From Myxococcus eversor (GTDB lineage: Bacteria > Myxococcota > Myxococcia > Myxococcales > Myxococcaceae), in assembly GCF_010894455.1 (NCBI RefSeq), contig NZ_JAAIXY010000021.1:1-64000 (forward strand): DNA of 64,000 nucleotides, written 5' to 3'. A model generated the notes under the pieces. That model ran no database searches. It was not told the origin of the DNA and saw nothing but the letters and a program-made list of their open reading frames with translations. Positions 17,944-26,706 of this stretch are shown in pieces. Numbering within the stretch: position 1 is the stretch's first letter; every line of letters begins with the position of its first letter. The translations under genes were made by a program, and so were the position numbers.

Positions 17944-20900
17944 CGGGCTCGCGGCACCACATCCGGAAGCAGACGCTCCACGTGGAGCTGGAGTCCGAGG
18001 CCCAGGCGCTGGAGCTTCAACCTCGACTGAGCGACTTCAACCGGCGACGCCTGCTGGCCATCATCGAGCAGGTGTTCGACGCGGTGGATATTCCGGGCCT
18101 GCACCTGCGCATCGACCGGCTGGATGTGGACCTGGGGACGGTGCCTCTCGACAATTTCGAGCAGGTGGTGGAAGAGCGGCTCACCGCCCGGCTGCGCGAG
18201 GTCGTGGAGCAGGCGGTGCATGCCCGACGTGTGGCGCCGCCCTCTGGGGAGCAGCCTCGGACCGAGGCGGAGGTGCGGCTGGAGTTGTTCGAGCACTACC
18301 TGCTGCACGGCACGCTGCCGTACTGGGCACCCGGTGGCGCGGGGTTCTCCTTCGGAGCCCTCTTCGCGCAGGTGGCCATGAGCGACCCCCAGGCCCTGGT
18401 TCGACTGGTCGGCACGCATGCCTCGATGGGAGACGTGCTGGACCGGCTGGTACTCCAGTTGGACCAGCGCTCCTTGGAGCGGCTCATCACGCTCCTGGAG
18501 CCGAAGCACGCGGCGCTCCTCATCGACTACATCGTCAGTCTCCAGGCGCTCCATCGGGTCAAACCCGTCGTGCCGCTGAGCGACCGCGGACTGTCGCGCC
18601 TGCTCTGGTCGCTGACGCTGACGTATCTGGTGAAGGAGGCGGGTTCACAGTTCAATCGCAAGAGCGCGCTGAAGCAGCTCCTGGAAGGCGTCGCCGAGAG
18701 TCAGGGTCTGGAGTATCCGGAGCTGCTCACCACGCTGGGCATCGGCTTGGAGCAGGTGCGCAAACGGCACCCGGTGCTGGCCTCGCTGTCCTTCGTCATC
18801 GGGGAGCTGGTGCGGGAGCTTCCTCCTCCTGTTCCGGAAGCCGCGGACGTGGAGGAGTACGACGCGGAGGAGCTGACGGTGCCGGAGACGGCATCGGCTC
18901 GCTATGAGCTGACGGAGGCGCTTCGCTACTACCTTCAGCATGGCGTGTTGCCGTGGGGCACGCTCGTGCGCATGCCGGAGCTGACGGCGGAGCGCCTCGT
19001 GGCGACGTTGCCGGAGCTGCCCCGTTCACTTCAGCGACGGGCGCTTGCGTGGGAGCACCCTGGCGGGTCTCTGACGCGATTGGTTCGCGCAGTGCGGAGG
19101 ATTCCGGAGGAGACACTGGCGAAGCTGCTCGTGCGGCTGATGCCTCCTTCTGGCGATGAAGGCAGTCCGCTGCGCTCGGCGCTGCCGGTGTTCGTGGCTC
19201 GGGCGGAGGACAAGCCGCTGTTCTTCGCTCGGTTGATTTCCGCGCTCCTGGATGGGCGGCCGGTGGACCTGGAGGAGCTGGCGGCGCCTCGTGCGGGGGC
19301 GTTCGCGGAGGCTCGGAGCTCTCCTGAGGCGGAGCTGTCCCGGTGGGAGGCCCATGCGCTCAAGTCGGCGCTGGTGAGTCGGCTCCGATTCGGAGAGCAG
19401 TCGGGGCCTACCGTGGCGGCGCTGCTGGCGGCGCTGCTGGTTTCATTTCCGGAGGACACTCGACACTTCCTTCTCGCGCTGCGCGACGTGGAGGTGTTGA
19501 GGACCGCGCTGGTCGAGCAGAGCGAGCCGGAGCTGATTGAGCGGGCAATGGACCTGCTGCGTCCCCGTGAGGCGGGCACGCTGAATGCGCTGGTGCGGGC
19601 GCTGAACACTTTGCCGGAGCGGCTCCTTCCACGCGGCAGGGAGGGGGCTCGACAAGAGGTGTTTCACGAGTTGTTGCTGCTGGGGGAGACGGCTCCGCTG
19701 GCACAGGGCGCGTTCAGTCGGTTGTTGAAGCGACTGTTCGGTTCGGTGATTCCGGGTGAGGTTCATGGGGTCCTGCTTCGGACCGTCATGGTTTGGGAGG
19801 CGGCGGGACAGTTGCCGGCGAAGCAGGTTGAGGCGTTCCGCGGTGCGCTGGCAGATGTGGACCCTGCTCACGCTTCAACCGTGAGTCATCGGCCTTCACG
19901 GGGGAATGAAGAAGCAGAGATGTTCGCGCCATCGGTCTCCTCCGTGGATGCAGTCCTGACTGAGGCGGCATCCGTCGGACTCCGGTCAACAGCGACGGAG
20001 GAGGAGGAGCACATTCCTCCTCGGCACGTGGACGCGGTGGATTCGGAGATTACCGCGCGCGACCAGTCGCGACGCACGCACGGGATAGATGGGGAGCAAC
20101 TGCCATCTCGGAGCGTGGACATGGCGGTTCCGCAATCCGCCGCGAGCCTCCAGACTTCTCGCACCTACGAAATAGAGGCGGAGCAGCCGGCTCCTCGGCT
20201 CGTGGACACGATGGCTTCGCCATCCAACCTGGGCATCGAGACTTCGCCCACGCACGAAGTCGATGCGGAACTCGTGGATGCGGGCACCTCACCATCCAGC
20301 GTGAAGAGGGACCCTGCACGCGCGCAGGAAGAAGAGGCGGAGGGCTTTCATCCTAGGCAAGTGGATACCGAGGTCGACTCACCATCCATTGGCCTCATGC
20401 CTCCGCGCATTCAGGCAGCGAATGAGGTGCGAGACTCCGCACGACAGGTTGTGCCCTCAATCGGGGACCTCAATCCATCACTCGCGCTCGAAGCAGCTCC
20501 TTCGTCGGTGACGCCATCATCGGGACTGGTCGAGTCATCACCTGCGAGTCGCGAGTCTGCTCTCGCGCACGAGGCAAGAGAGGGAGTCACCCCGTCGGAG
20601 CGGACGAATACGGCGCTTGTCGATCCGACACTCGTACGTCCCGGACAAGCGCGTGCGCTTGAAACAGACGCGGCACTGGCTTCCAAGGCGACAGAGGCGG
20701 CGAATCGAAACGAGTTCCATCCCACCAGCCTCGGAGCTTCTCCAGCGCCCGGCGCGAGTGCGGAACCCACCTCTCTGGCGAAGCACGGGTCCCCTACCGA
20801 GCCATTCTCCGCGAGCCTCTGGCACTCACTTTCGCCGGCGGTTGAAGAAGGCTCAGGTCATCCGAAGCAGTCCGGCGCAGACCAGGTCGAACGGCGACCC

Positions 20901-23384
20901 TCAACGGACTTCGGGAGTTCACGTTCGCCGGAAGCGAATGCCTCTTCCGCTTATCTGGAGCGGTCCAACGCTGCTCCAGCGGAACAGCCGCACTCCATGG
21001 ACCTCAGGAGTTCACGCTCGCCAGAGGTGGATGCGCCTTCCACTCATCAGGAGTGGCCCGACGCTGTTCCAGTCGAACAATCGCCATCGACGAGCCTCGG
21101 GCATTCACGTTCGCCGGAGGTGAACTCTTCTTCCGCTCATTCGGAGCGACCCAACGCTGCCCTTACCGAACAGCAAGCCTCCACGGGCCTGGGGCATTCA
21201 CAACAGCCCGAGGTGGACGAAGTCGTTCATCCGAGAAATGCCAACGCTGTTCTGGGCGCGCGGTCCCCCTCCACGCGCCCCGGGCTTTCACTCCCACCAG
21301 AGGTGCACGAAGCCTCCAGTCATCTGAAGCCGCCTGACATTGTCCAGGCCGAACAGCCTCCCTCGGCAATCCTCGAGCGTTCACGTTCGCCAGAAGTGGC
21401 CGATTCGTCCGCTCATGCAGGGCAGCCTGACACTGCCGAGGTCGAACAGTCGCCCTCCGCAAGCCTCAGGCATTCACGTTCGTCAGAAGTGACCGATGCG
21501 TCCACGCATCCAGGGCAGCCTGACACTGCCCAGGCCGAACAGCCGCCCTCCGCGAGCCTTGGGTATTCACGTTCGCCAGACGCGGCTGAAGCGTCCACTC
21601 ATCCGACACAACCTGACGCTGCCCAGGTCGAACAGCCGTCCTCCGTGAGCCTTGGACGTTCACGTTCGACAGAAGCGACCGCCGCGACCGCTCATCCGAT
21701 TCAGCCTGACGCTACCCAGTCCGAACAGTCAGGAGAGAGCCTCGGGCGTTCACGTTCGCCAGGACTGGCCGAAGCCTCCATTCATCAGAGGCATTCCGAC
21801 ACTGCACCCGCCGAACAATCGCCATCCACGAGTCCCGAGCATTCACGCGGAGCCATTTCGCACGCAGTAAACACTCCGACGGAAGCAGCCCATCCAGAAC
21901 TCCAAGGCGACAGGCCCGCGCGCACCTCTTCCCGCGAGGACTCACTCCTTCAGCAACCGCCAACTTCCTCAGCGCCGCACCCTCCTGGCTCCATCGCGGA
22001 GGCACCGCGTCCTCCTGTGGCCTCGCACGACCACCGCGCCCTTGCGCACGAGTCGCCACCAACAGCCACTACGGCGTCCCTCGCCTCCCCGCCTCCTCGC
22101 GACGCCTCGACCCATCCAGGCAACGAGCTATCGCCAGAGCCGAGCTCCGACGAAACACCCGCCGCCGCCCAGTCCGCGAATCTCGCGGGACACGAAGCAC
22201 GCGAGGCCCTCTTCTCGTTCCTGCTCGCGGAGAGCGCGGACCGTTACGCCGGCCTGTCAGACGATGCTTTGCTCCGCCTGCTCCAGTCCCTCCTGGATGA
22301 ATCACCGGAAGTGCTCCGCGGCTTCGTCCGTCGCCATGCCCACCGCAAGCGGCTCCAGGAACACTGGGCCCGGAGCCTTCCGGACTCCGTGCTCGCGCGC
22401 TTCAGCGCCGTGCTCGCGCCCCACGTCCACGCAGCGCTCCTCTCCGCCACTGAAGTGCTCGCCGCCGCGTGGCAGGAGGTCGCTCCTCCTGGAACTCCCG
22501 CGCTCACGGAGCGGTCCGCCTTCTGGCGCTTCGTCCTGGAGCTGCTCGGCGAACGTCCTGGCGGAAGCCTCACGCTGGAACAACTCGTGTCCGCCTTCTT
22601 CGAACACTTCTCCGCGCGCCTCCACACCGCCCAGCCCGGCCACCGAGACTCGCGCAGCACCGCCGAGCGACTCCTCGAGCGCGCCATCGAACTCGCCCGA
22701 CACGAAGCCGTCCCGCGCCTCGGCGCCCTGCTCCTTCAACGACGCGCGGCCCTCGTCACCGCGTGGACCACCACCACCCGCCCCGACTCGCGCCGCTCCA
22801 GCACCCCGCGCTCCCGCCCCTCGAAGAACCCCGGTCGGACCGCCTTCCGACTCGGCGAGGAGAAGCACGGCGGCACGCCCATCTACATCGACAACGCGGG
22901 CCTCGTCCTCGCCAGCCCCTTCCTCCCCCACCTCTTCCGGGAGCTCGGCCTGTCGCGCGTCGACGACACGGGAAAAACCCACCTGGACCCCGAGCCCGCC
23001 ACGCGCGCGGTGCACCTGCTCCAGTACCTCGTCGACGGCCGCACCTCCGCGCCCGAGCCGCTGCTCGTCCTCAACAAAATCCTCTGCGGCCTCTCCGTCC
23101 CCACCCCCGTCCCCAGCGGCATCGACCTGACCGAGCGCGAGCAGTCCCTCTGCGACCGACTCCTCAAGGCCCTCATCGCCAACTGGACCATCATCGCCAA
23201 CACCTCCGTCGCCGGCCTGCGAGAGACCTTCCTCCAACGCGAAGGCCGACTGGAGCAGCTCGACGACCGCTGGAAGCTCCAGGTGCAACGCAAGACGCTC
23301 GACGTGCTCGTCGACCAGGTCCCCTGGAGCATCTCCATCCTCACCCATCCGTGGATGCCTCAGCCCCTCTATGTCTCCTGGTAG
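17940..23384 (+). CDS. Giant contractile injection system tape-measure protein
   Basis: The product is 1814 residues, far longer than usual for this family. The N-terminal module (HHIRKQTLHVELESEAQ, LQPRLSDFNRRRLLAIIEQV and LRIDRLDVDLGTVPLDNFEQ) and the C-terminal module from about residue 1638 (GGTPIYIDNAGLVLASPFLP, LNKILCGLSVPTPVPSG, ANTSVAGLRETFLQREG and VPWSISILTHPWM) match the CIS_TMP family. Helical HEAT-like blocks fill residues 60-640. Between about 650 and 1415 lies a Ser/Pro/Glu/His-rich, apparently disordered insert with two tandem-repeat families and noticeably lower GC than its flanks. ATG 17940 overlaps the preceding stop. If length control works as in phages, the insert should affect particle length or chaperoning. 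Confidence 0.9.
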   Translation: MTGSRHHIRKQTLHVELESEAQALELQPRLSDFNRRRLLAIIEQVFDAVDIPGLHLRIDRLDVDLGTVPLDNFEQVVEERLTARLREVVEQAVHARRVAPPSGEQPRTEAEVRLELFEHYLLHGTLPYWAPGGAGFSFGALFAQVAMSDPQALVRLVGTHASMGDVLDRLVLQLDQRSLERLITLLEPKHAALLIDYIVSLQALHRVKPVVPLSDRGLSRLLWSLTLTYLVKEAGSQFNRKSALKQLLEGVAESQGLEYPELLTTLGIGLEQVRKRHPVLASLSFVIGELVRELPPPVPEAADVEEYDAEELTVPETASARYELTEALRYYLQHGVLPWGTLVRMPELTAERLVATLPELPRSLQRRALAWEHPGGSLTRLVRAVRRIPEETLAKLLVRLMPPSGDEGSPLRSALPVFVARAEDKPLFFARLISALLDGRPVDLEELAAPRAGAFAEARSSPEAELSRWEAHALKSALVSRLRFGEQSGPTVAALLAALLVSFPEDTRHFLLALRDVEVLRTALVEQSEPELIERAMDLLRPREAGTLNALVRALNTLPERLLPRGREGARQEVFHELLLLGETAPLAQGAFSRLLKRLFGSVIPGEVHGVLLRTVMVWEAAGQLPAKQVEAFRGALADVDPAHASTVSHRPSRGNEEAEMFAPSVSSVDAVLTEAASVGLRSTATEEEEHIPPRHVDAVDSEITARDQSRRTHGIDGEQLPSRSVDMAVPQSAASLQTSRTYEIEAEQPAPRLVDTMASPSNLGIETSPTHEVDAELVDAGTSPSSVKRDPARAQEEEAEGFHPRQVDTEVDSPSIGLMPPRIQAANEVRDSARQVVPSIGDLNPSLALEAAPSSVTPSSGLVESSPASRESALAHEAREGVTPSERTNTALVDPTLVRPGQARALETDAALASKATEAANRNEFHPTSLGASPAPGASAEPTSLAKHGSPTEPFSASLWHSLSPAVEEGSGHPKQSGADQVERRPSTDFGSSRSPEANASSAYLERSNAAPAEQPHSMDLRSSRSPEVDAPSTHQEWPDAVPVEQSPSTSLGHSRSPEVNSSSAHSERPNAALTEQQASTGLGHSQQPEVDEVVHPRNANAVLGARSPSTRPGLSLPPEVHEASSHLKPPDIVQAEQPPSAILERSRSPEVADSSAHAGQPDTAEVEQSPSASLRHSRSSEVTDASTHPGQPDTAQAEQPPSASLGYSRSPDAAEASTHPTQPDAAQVEQPSSVSLGRSRSTEATAATAHPIQPDATQSEQSGESLGRSRSPGLAEASIHQRHSDTAPAEQSPSTSPEHSRGAISHAVNTPTEAAHPELQGDRPARTSSREDSLLQQPPTSSAPHPPGSIAEAPRPPVASHDHRALAHESPPTATTASLASPPPRDASTHPGNELSPEPSSDETPAAAQSANLAGHEAREALFSFLLAESADRYAGLSDDALLRLLQSLLDESPEVLRGFVRRHAHRKRLQEHWARSLPDSVLARFSAVLAPHVHAALLSATEVLAAAWQEVAPPGTPALTERSAFWRFVLELLGERPGGSLTLEQLVSAFFEHFSARLHTAQPGHRDSRSTAERLLERAIELARHEAVPRLGALLLQRRAALVTAWTTTTRPDSRRSSTPRSRPSKNPGRTAFRLGEEKHGGTPIYIDNAGLVLASPFLPHLFRELGLSRVDDTGKTHLDPEPATRAVHLLQYLVDGRTSAPEPLLVLNKILCGLSVPTPVPSGIDLTEREQSLCDRLLKALIANWTIIANTSVAGLRETFLQREGRLEQLDDRWKLQVQRKTLDVLVDQVPWSISILTHPWMPQPLYVSW
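20005..20430 (+). repeat. Degenerate ~29-residue in-frame repeats in the tape-measure gene
   Basis: About four imperfect units of 29-35 residues are present. The two clearest are 29 residues each and start EQLPSRSVDMAVPQSAA and EQPAPRLVDTMASPSNL; each ends with a Thr/Ser-x-x-(Y/H)E-(I/V)-(E/D)A motif. The shared core is (P)xRxVDxxxxSP. The family is distinct from the 31-residue repeats that follow. Confidence 0.7.
20805..21852 (+). repeat. Tandem 93-bp (31-residue) repeats, about 11 copies
   Basis: Eleven consecutive units, nine of exactly 31 residues and the others 30-32, plus a partial twelfth, share the pattern S-x-S-L-x-x-SRSPE-(V/A)-x(3)-S-(S/T)-x-H-x(2)-QPD-x-A-x-x-EQ-x-P. The central copies, for example SASLRHSRSSEVTDAS and SASLGYSRSPDAAEAS, are most alike, suggesting recent duplication. 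All are in frame with the tape-measure protein. Confidence 0.85.
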
Positions 23385-23388
23385 CGCC

Positions 23389-24753
23389 ATGGCCACCACT
23401 CCCGCCTCGAATGCCACGTTCATCCGCGCCGAGGTCTCCTGGTTCAGCCAGCTCCTGGACCTCCGCCTCAAGCAACACGCCGGAGGGACGCCCCACGAAG
23501 ACCTCCTGGAAGCCCTCCCCCCACCCCGCCTCCCGAAGAAGTCCACGCCCTACTCCGACGTCCTCCGTGAGCTGAAGCTCCAGCCCCCCGAGCGATTGCT
23601 CCTCGTCCTCGCGTACCTGCCCCACGTCCAGCCCTCGGCCCTGGACCCCCTCTTCATCCGCAACCAGGCCCTGGACCGCCGCTTCACCGAGTTCGGCGGA
23701 CTGGCGGGGAGCTCCCACGGCGGCTTCCTCCCCACCGGCGAGACGGCGCTGTTCCTCCTCGCCGGAGAGGACCTCTCCCAGCGGCTCTCCCACCACCGCC
23801 TCTTCCATCCCGAGCACCCGCTCCTCGCGCGCCGCGTGCTGCGTCTGGAACGCCGTCACCCGGACGAGCCGCCCCTGTCCGCCGCCCTCCAGCTCACGCC
23901 GGAGTACCTGGAGCGCCTCACCACCGGAGGCACCTACCAGCCGCCCTTCGGCCCGGAGTTCCCCGCCCAGCGCATCACCACGCTCCAGGACTGGGATGAC
24001 CTGGTGCTCGACGGCCCGCTGCGCGATGACCTGGAGGACATCATCACCTGGGCGCGCCACCAGGAGACGCTGATGGACACGTGGGGCCTGCGCAAGCAAC
24101 TCAAGCCCGGCTACCGCAGCCTCTTCCACGGCCCTCCCGGCACCGGCAAGACGCTCACCGCCTCGCTGCTCGGCAAGGCCACCAACATGCCCGTCTTCCG
24201 CGTGGACCTCTCCAAGGTGGTGTCCAAGTACATCGGCGAGACGGAGAAGAACCTCGCCAGCCTCTTCGACCACGCCCAGCTCCAGCGCTGGATTCTCTTC
24301 TTCGACGAGGCCGACTCCCTCTTCGGCAAGCGCACCGAGTCGCGCAACGCCAATGACCACGCCGCCAACCAGCAGATCTCCTACCTGCTCCAGCGCATCG
24401 AGGACTTCCCGGGCATCGCCCTGCTCGCCAGCAACCAGCGCGCCCACTTCGATGAGGCCTTCGCGCGCCGCTTCCAGTCGATGATCCACTTCCCCATGCC
24501 CGGCCCCGCGCAGCGCCTGCGGCTCTGGGAGGCGTGCTTCCGCGACAAGCCCTTCACCCTCGCGGCCGACGTGAACCTGCCCCGCCTGGCGCGCGAGCAC
24601 GAGCTGTCCGGTGGCGCCATCATCAACGTGCTCCGCCACGCCTGCCTCAAGGCCATCGTCCGCGAGCCCCAGGAGATTCGCGCCCAGGACCTCCTCCACG
24701 GCATCAGCCGCGAGCTCCACAAGGAAGGCCGCTACTCCCTCCCTGGACGTTGA
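23389..24753 (+). CDS. AAA+ ATPase of the injection system (Pvc15-like)
   Basis: The product is 454 residues. A variable N-terminal domain of about 230 residues precedes one AAA+ module with Walker A GPPGTGKT (248-255), Walker B ILFFDEADSLFG (about 302-313), a sensor-1-like LLASNQRAHFDEAF, and an arginine-finger region FARRFQ. It belongs to the FtsH/katanin-like ATPases that close eCIS operons and are proposed to load cargo or assist assembly in the cytoplasm. ATG 23389 is preferred over ATG 23371, which lies inside the tape-measure coding end. It is the last gene of the apparent operon. Confidence 0.93.
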   Translation: MATTPASNATFIRAEVSWFSQLLDLRLKQHAGGTPHEDLLEALPPPRLPKKSTPYSDVLRELKLQPPERLLLVLAYLPHVQPSALDPLFIRNQALDRRFTEFGGLAGSSHGGFLPTGETALFLLAGEDLSQRLSHHRLFHPEHPLLARRVLRLERRHPDEPPLSAALQLTPEYLERLTTGGTYQPPFGPEFPAQRITTLQDWDDLVLDGPLRDDLEDIITWARHQETLMDTWGLRKQLKPGYRSLFHGPPGTGKTLTASLLGKATNMPVFRVDLSKVVSKYIGETEKNLASLFDHAQLQRWILFFDEADSLFGKRTESRNANDHAANQQISYLLQRIEDFPGIALLASNQRAHFDEAFARRFQSMIHFPMPGPAQRLRLWEACFRDKPFTLAADVNLPRLAREHELSGGAIINVLRHACLKAIVREPQEIRAQDLLHGISRELHKEGRYSLPGR

Positions 24754-24784
24754 ATCATGCTTAACAAGCCGTCCTGGACTAACC

Positions 24785-24800
24785 TTGATTGACGAATCAA
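24785..24800. promoter_or_regulatory. Short AT-rich inverted repeat after the injection-system operon
   Basis: TTGATT-GACG-AATCAA is a perfect 6-bp inverted repeat 31 bp past the ATPase stop and 50 bp before the hydrolase start. It may be an operator for the hydrolase; it is too weak to call a terminator. No strong terminator was seen for the operon. Confidence 0.3.
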
Positions 24801-24850
24801 TCGAGCGGTACGGTGTGCGCCCCCTCTAGCCAGCAGTCCCGAGGTGCTCC

Positions 24851-26458
24851 ATGGCGCAGCGTCTTGCCCCCCGGTTGCTCCGACTGCCGTCCCTCCTCCT
24901 GGCGTTGCTGCTCCCCTTCGCCGGGAACGCCGCCGTTCCACATCCCACCCCTGTCGTGAGCGCCGTGCTCGCGGCGGTGCCGACCACGGCCTTCCAGTTC
25001 GTCGACATCGCGGTCGGCAACGGCGTGGTGCTGAAGGCGAACTTCATCGCGCCGACGACGCCCGGTCCCCACCCCGCCGTCGTCTTCATCGCGAGCTGGG
25101 GACTCAATGACCTGGAGTACCTGGCCCAGGCCAAGGCGCTGGCGCAGAAGGGCTACGTGGTCCTGTCGTACACGCCCCGGGGCTTCTGGGCGTCGGGCGG
25201 TGGCATCGACACCGGCGGGCCCGCGGACATCGCCGACACCTCGCGCGTCATCGACTGGCTGGTGGCGAACACGCCCACGAACAGCGCGCGCATCGGCCTG
25301 GCGGGCGTGTCGTACGGCGCCGGCATCGCCCTCATCGCCTCGGGGTTCGATTCGCGCGTGAAGGCCGTGGCCGCGCTCTCCGGATGGACGGACCTGGTGG
25401 CGTCGCTGTACGGCGGTGACACCCGCAGGCCGCAGGCGGTGGCCCTGTTGGATATCGCCTCGCGCCTGCTGGGCCGGCCCAGCCCCGAGCTGCGCACCAG
25501 CATCGACAACTACTTCGCCAACCGCGAAATCGAGGCCATCAAGAGCTGGGGCCGCATCCGCTCGGCCTCCACCTACGTGAGCCGCATCAACACGAACGCG
25601 CCCGCCATCCTCATCGCCAACGCGTACGGCGACAGCCTCTTCCCCCCCAACCAGCTCGTCGACTTCTTCGGTCAGCTCACCGGCCCCAAGCGCCTGGAGC
25701 TCGCCCCGGGAGACCACGCCGTCGTCGAGGCCACGGGCCTGCTCGGCCTGGACAACCACGTCTGGACCAGCGTGCACCGCTGGATGGACCAGTACGTGGC
25801 TGGCATCAACACGGGCATCGGCAACGAGGCCCCCGTCGTCCTGCGCACCTACGACGGCGACGTGGAGGGTTATGCCAACTGGGCCGACGTGTCCTCGGGC
25901 ACGCAGCGCCAGGCGCTGGGCGCCATCCGCCTGCTTGACGGCACCGGGACACTGGGAGGCTCCTCCTCCACCTCCTCGCGCACCGTCTTCAGCGGCTTCG
26001 ACACCACCGCCGACGCGGGCGTCGCGCTGCTCACCAACGGGCTCCAGGCGCTCACGGGCATTCCCCCCATCGTGTGGCTGCCGGGCGTCAACCGCCTGAA
26101 CGCGGGCGTGTGGACCTCCTCCCTCTCCACGCGCGCCATCTCCATCCGTGGCGTGGCCACGCTGAGGCTGCGCATCACCCCGACGACGGCGTCGGGCACC
26201 GTGGTCGCCTACCTGTATGACCTGGCCGGCGACTTCGGCGGCCTCATCACCCACGTGCCCCTGAGCTGGCAGGGCGCCACGCCTGGCGCGCCCGTGGACT
26301 TGAACCTGGTGTTCCCCGCCACCGCGTACGACGTCCCGGCCTGGCACCAGCTCGCGCTCGTCGTCGACACCGAGGATCCGCTCTACTTCGACGCCAACAC
26401 CACCGGCGCGCCGCTCGCGCTCGGCGGACCGTCCTGGCTCGACCTGCCGCTGCGCTAG
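24851..26458 (+). CDS. Secreted alpha/beta hydrolase, S15/CocE-like
   Basis: The product is 535 residues with a clear signal peptide (hydrophobic LLRLPSLLLALLLPFAGNAA). The alpha/beta-hydrolase domain shows the nucleophile elbow GVSYGAG (about 152-158), an acid in ANAYGDSLFPPNQ and a His in LAPGDHAVVE. The C-terminal beta-sandwich (VATLRLRITPTTASGTVVAYLYDL, split) resembles the jelly-roll of X-Pro dipeptidyl-peptidase/CocE esterases. It is therefore probably an exported peptidase or esterase. It shares strand with the injection system but has its own spacing and a signal peptide, so I do not count it as part of that operon. Confidence 0.85.
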   Translation: MAQRLAPRLLRLPSLLLALLLPFAGNAAVPHPTPVVSAVLAAVPTTAFQFVDIAVGNGVVLKANFIAPTTPGPHPAVVFIASWGLNDLEYLAQAKALAQKGYVVLSYTPRGFWASGGGIDTGGPADIADTSRVIDWLVANTPTNSARIGLAGVSYGAGIALIASGFDSRVKAVAALSGWTDLVASLYGGDTRRPQAVALLDIASRLLGRPSPELRTSIDNYFANREIEAIKSWGRIRSASTYVSRINTNAPAILIANAYGDSLFPPNQLVDFFGQLTGPKRLELAPGDHAVVEATGLLGLDNHVWTSVHRWMDQYVAGINTGIGNEAPVVLRTYDGDVEGYANWADVSSGTQRQALGAIRLLDGTGTLGGSSSTSSRTVFSGFDTTADAGVALLTNGLQALTGIPPIVWLPGVNRLNAGVWTSSLSTRAISIRGVATLRLRITPTTASGTVVAYLYDLAGDFGGLITHVPLSWQGATPGAPVDLNLVFPATAYDVPAWHQLALVVDTEDPLYFDANTTGAPLALGGPSWLDLPLR

Positions 26459-26470
26459 CCACGCGCCCCT

Positions 26471-26501
26471 CCCTCCCGGGCCCCTCGTGAGCCTGGGAGG
26501 G
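26471..26501 (+). terminator. Hairpin after the hydrolase gene
   Basis: CCCTCCCGGGC (26471-26481) pairs with GCCTGGGAGGG (26491-26501), an 11-bp stem with one G-U pair and a 9-nt loop, followed by TCTGT. It lies 12 bp after the stop. Confidence 0.6.
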
Positions 26502-26524
26502 TCTGTCCCCACCCTCCCCTGACC

Positions 26525-26653
26525 TGACACGTCAACGGCACGCGCGCTCGCGTCCGAACGTGCCCTGACACGTCAGGAGGGCCCCTCCACGCCTGGCCGA
26601 CTCCTCACGGCGCCCTGGCCCAGGGCGTGCAAATGTGCGCTCGCACACATTTG
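26525..26653. promoter_or_regulatory. Cluster of palindromes before the OmpA-family gene
   Basis: Two copies of TGACACGTCA (26525-26534 and 26566-26575), each a TGAC/GTCA palindrome, sit 41 bp apart and flank GGCACG/CGTGCC (26537-26542 and 26559-26564). Then come a CGCCCTG/CAGGGCG hairpin (26611-26617 and 26621-26627) and CAAATGTG-N8-CACATTTG (26630-26637 and 26646-26653), an AT-rich dyad 54-77 bp before the gene start. These look like regulator-binding sites; the proteins involved are unknown. Confidence 0.45.
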
Positions 26654-26706
26654 GTGGCTGAAGGCCGCGCGCGCTCCTGATGAGCCGCGCGGATGTGGAG
26701 GAACCC

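Noticed and set aside
20805..21852. CRISPR-like array in the tape-measure gene
   Set aside because: The repeats are 93 bp, degenerate and in frame with a coding sequence, with no conserved direct repeat separated by unique spacers.
23371..23388. Upstream ATG for the AAA+ ATPase
   Set aside because: It lies inside the last codons of the tape-measure gene and has no ribosome-binding site; ATG 23389 fits better.
3578..24753. Prophage rather than injection system
   Set aside because: There is no integrase, terminase, portal, capsid or lysis gene. The AAA+ ATPase, DUF5908, PAAR and CIS-type tape measure are injection-system markers.
24785..24814. Promoter TTGATT-N18-TACGGT before the hydrolase
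   Set aside because: Both boxes are poor matches and the spacer is suboptimal, so I kept only the inverted repeat.
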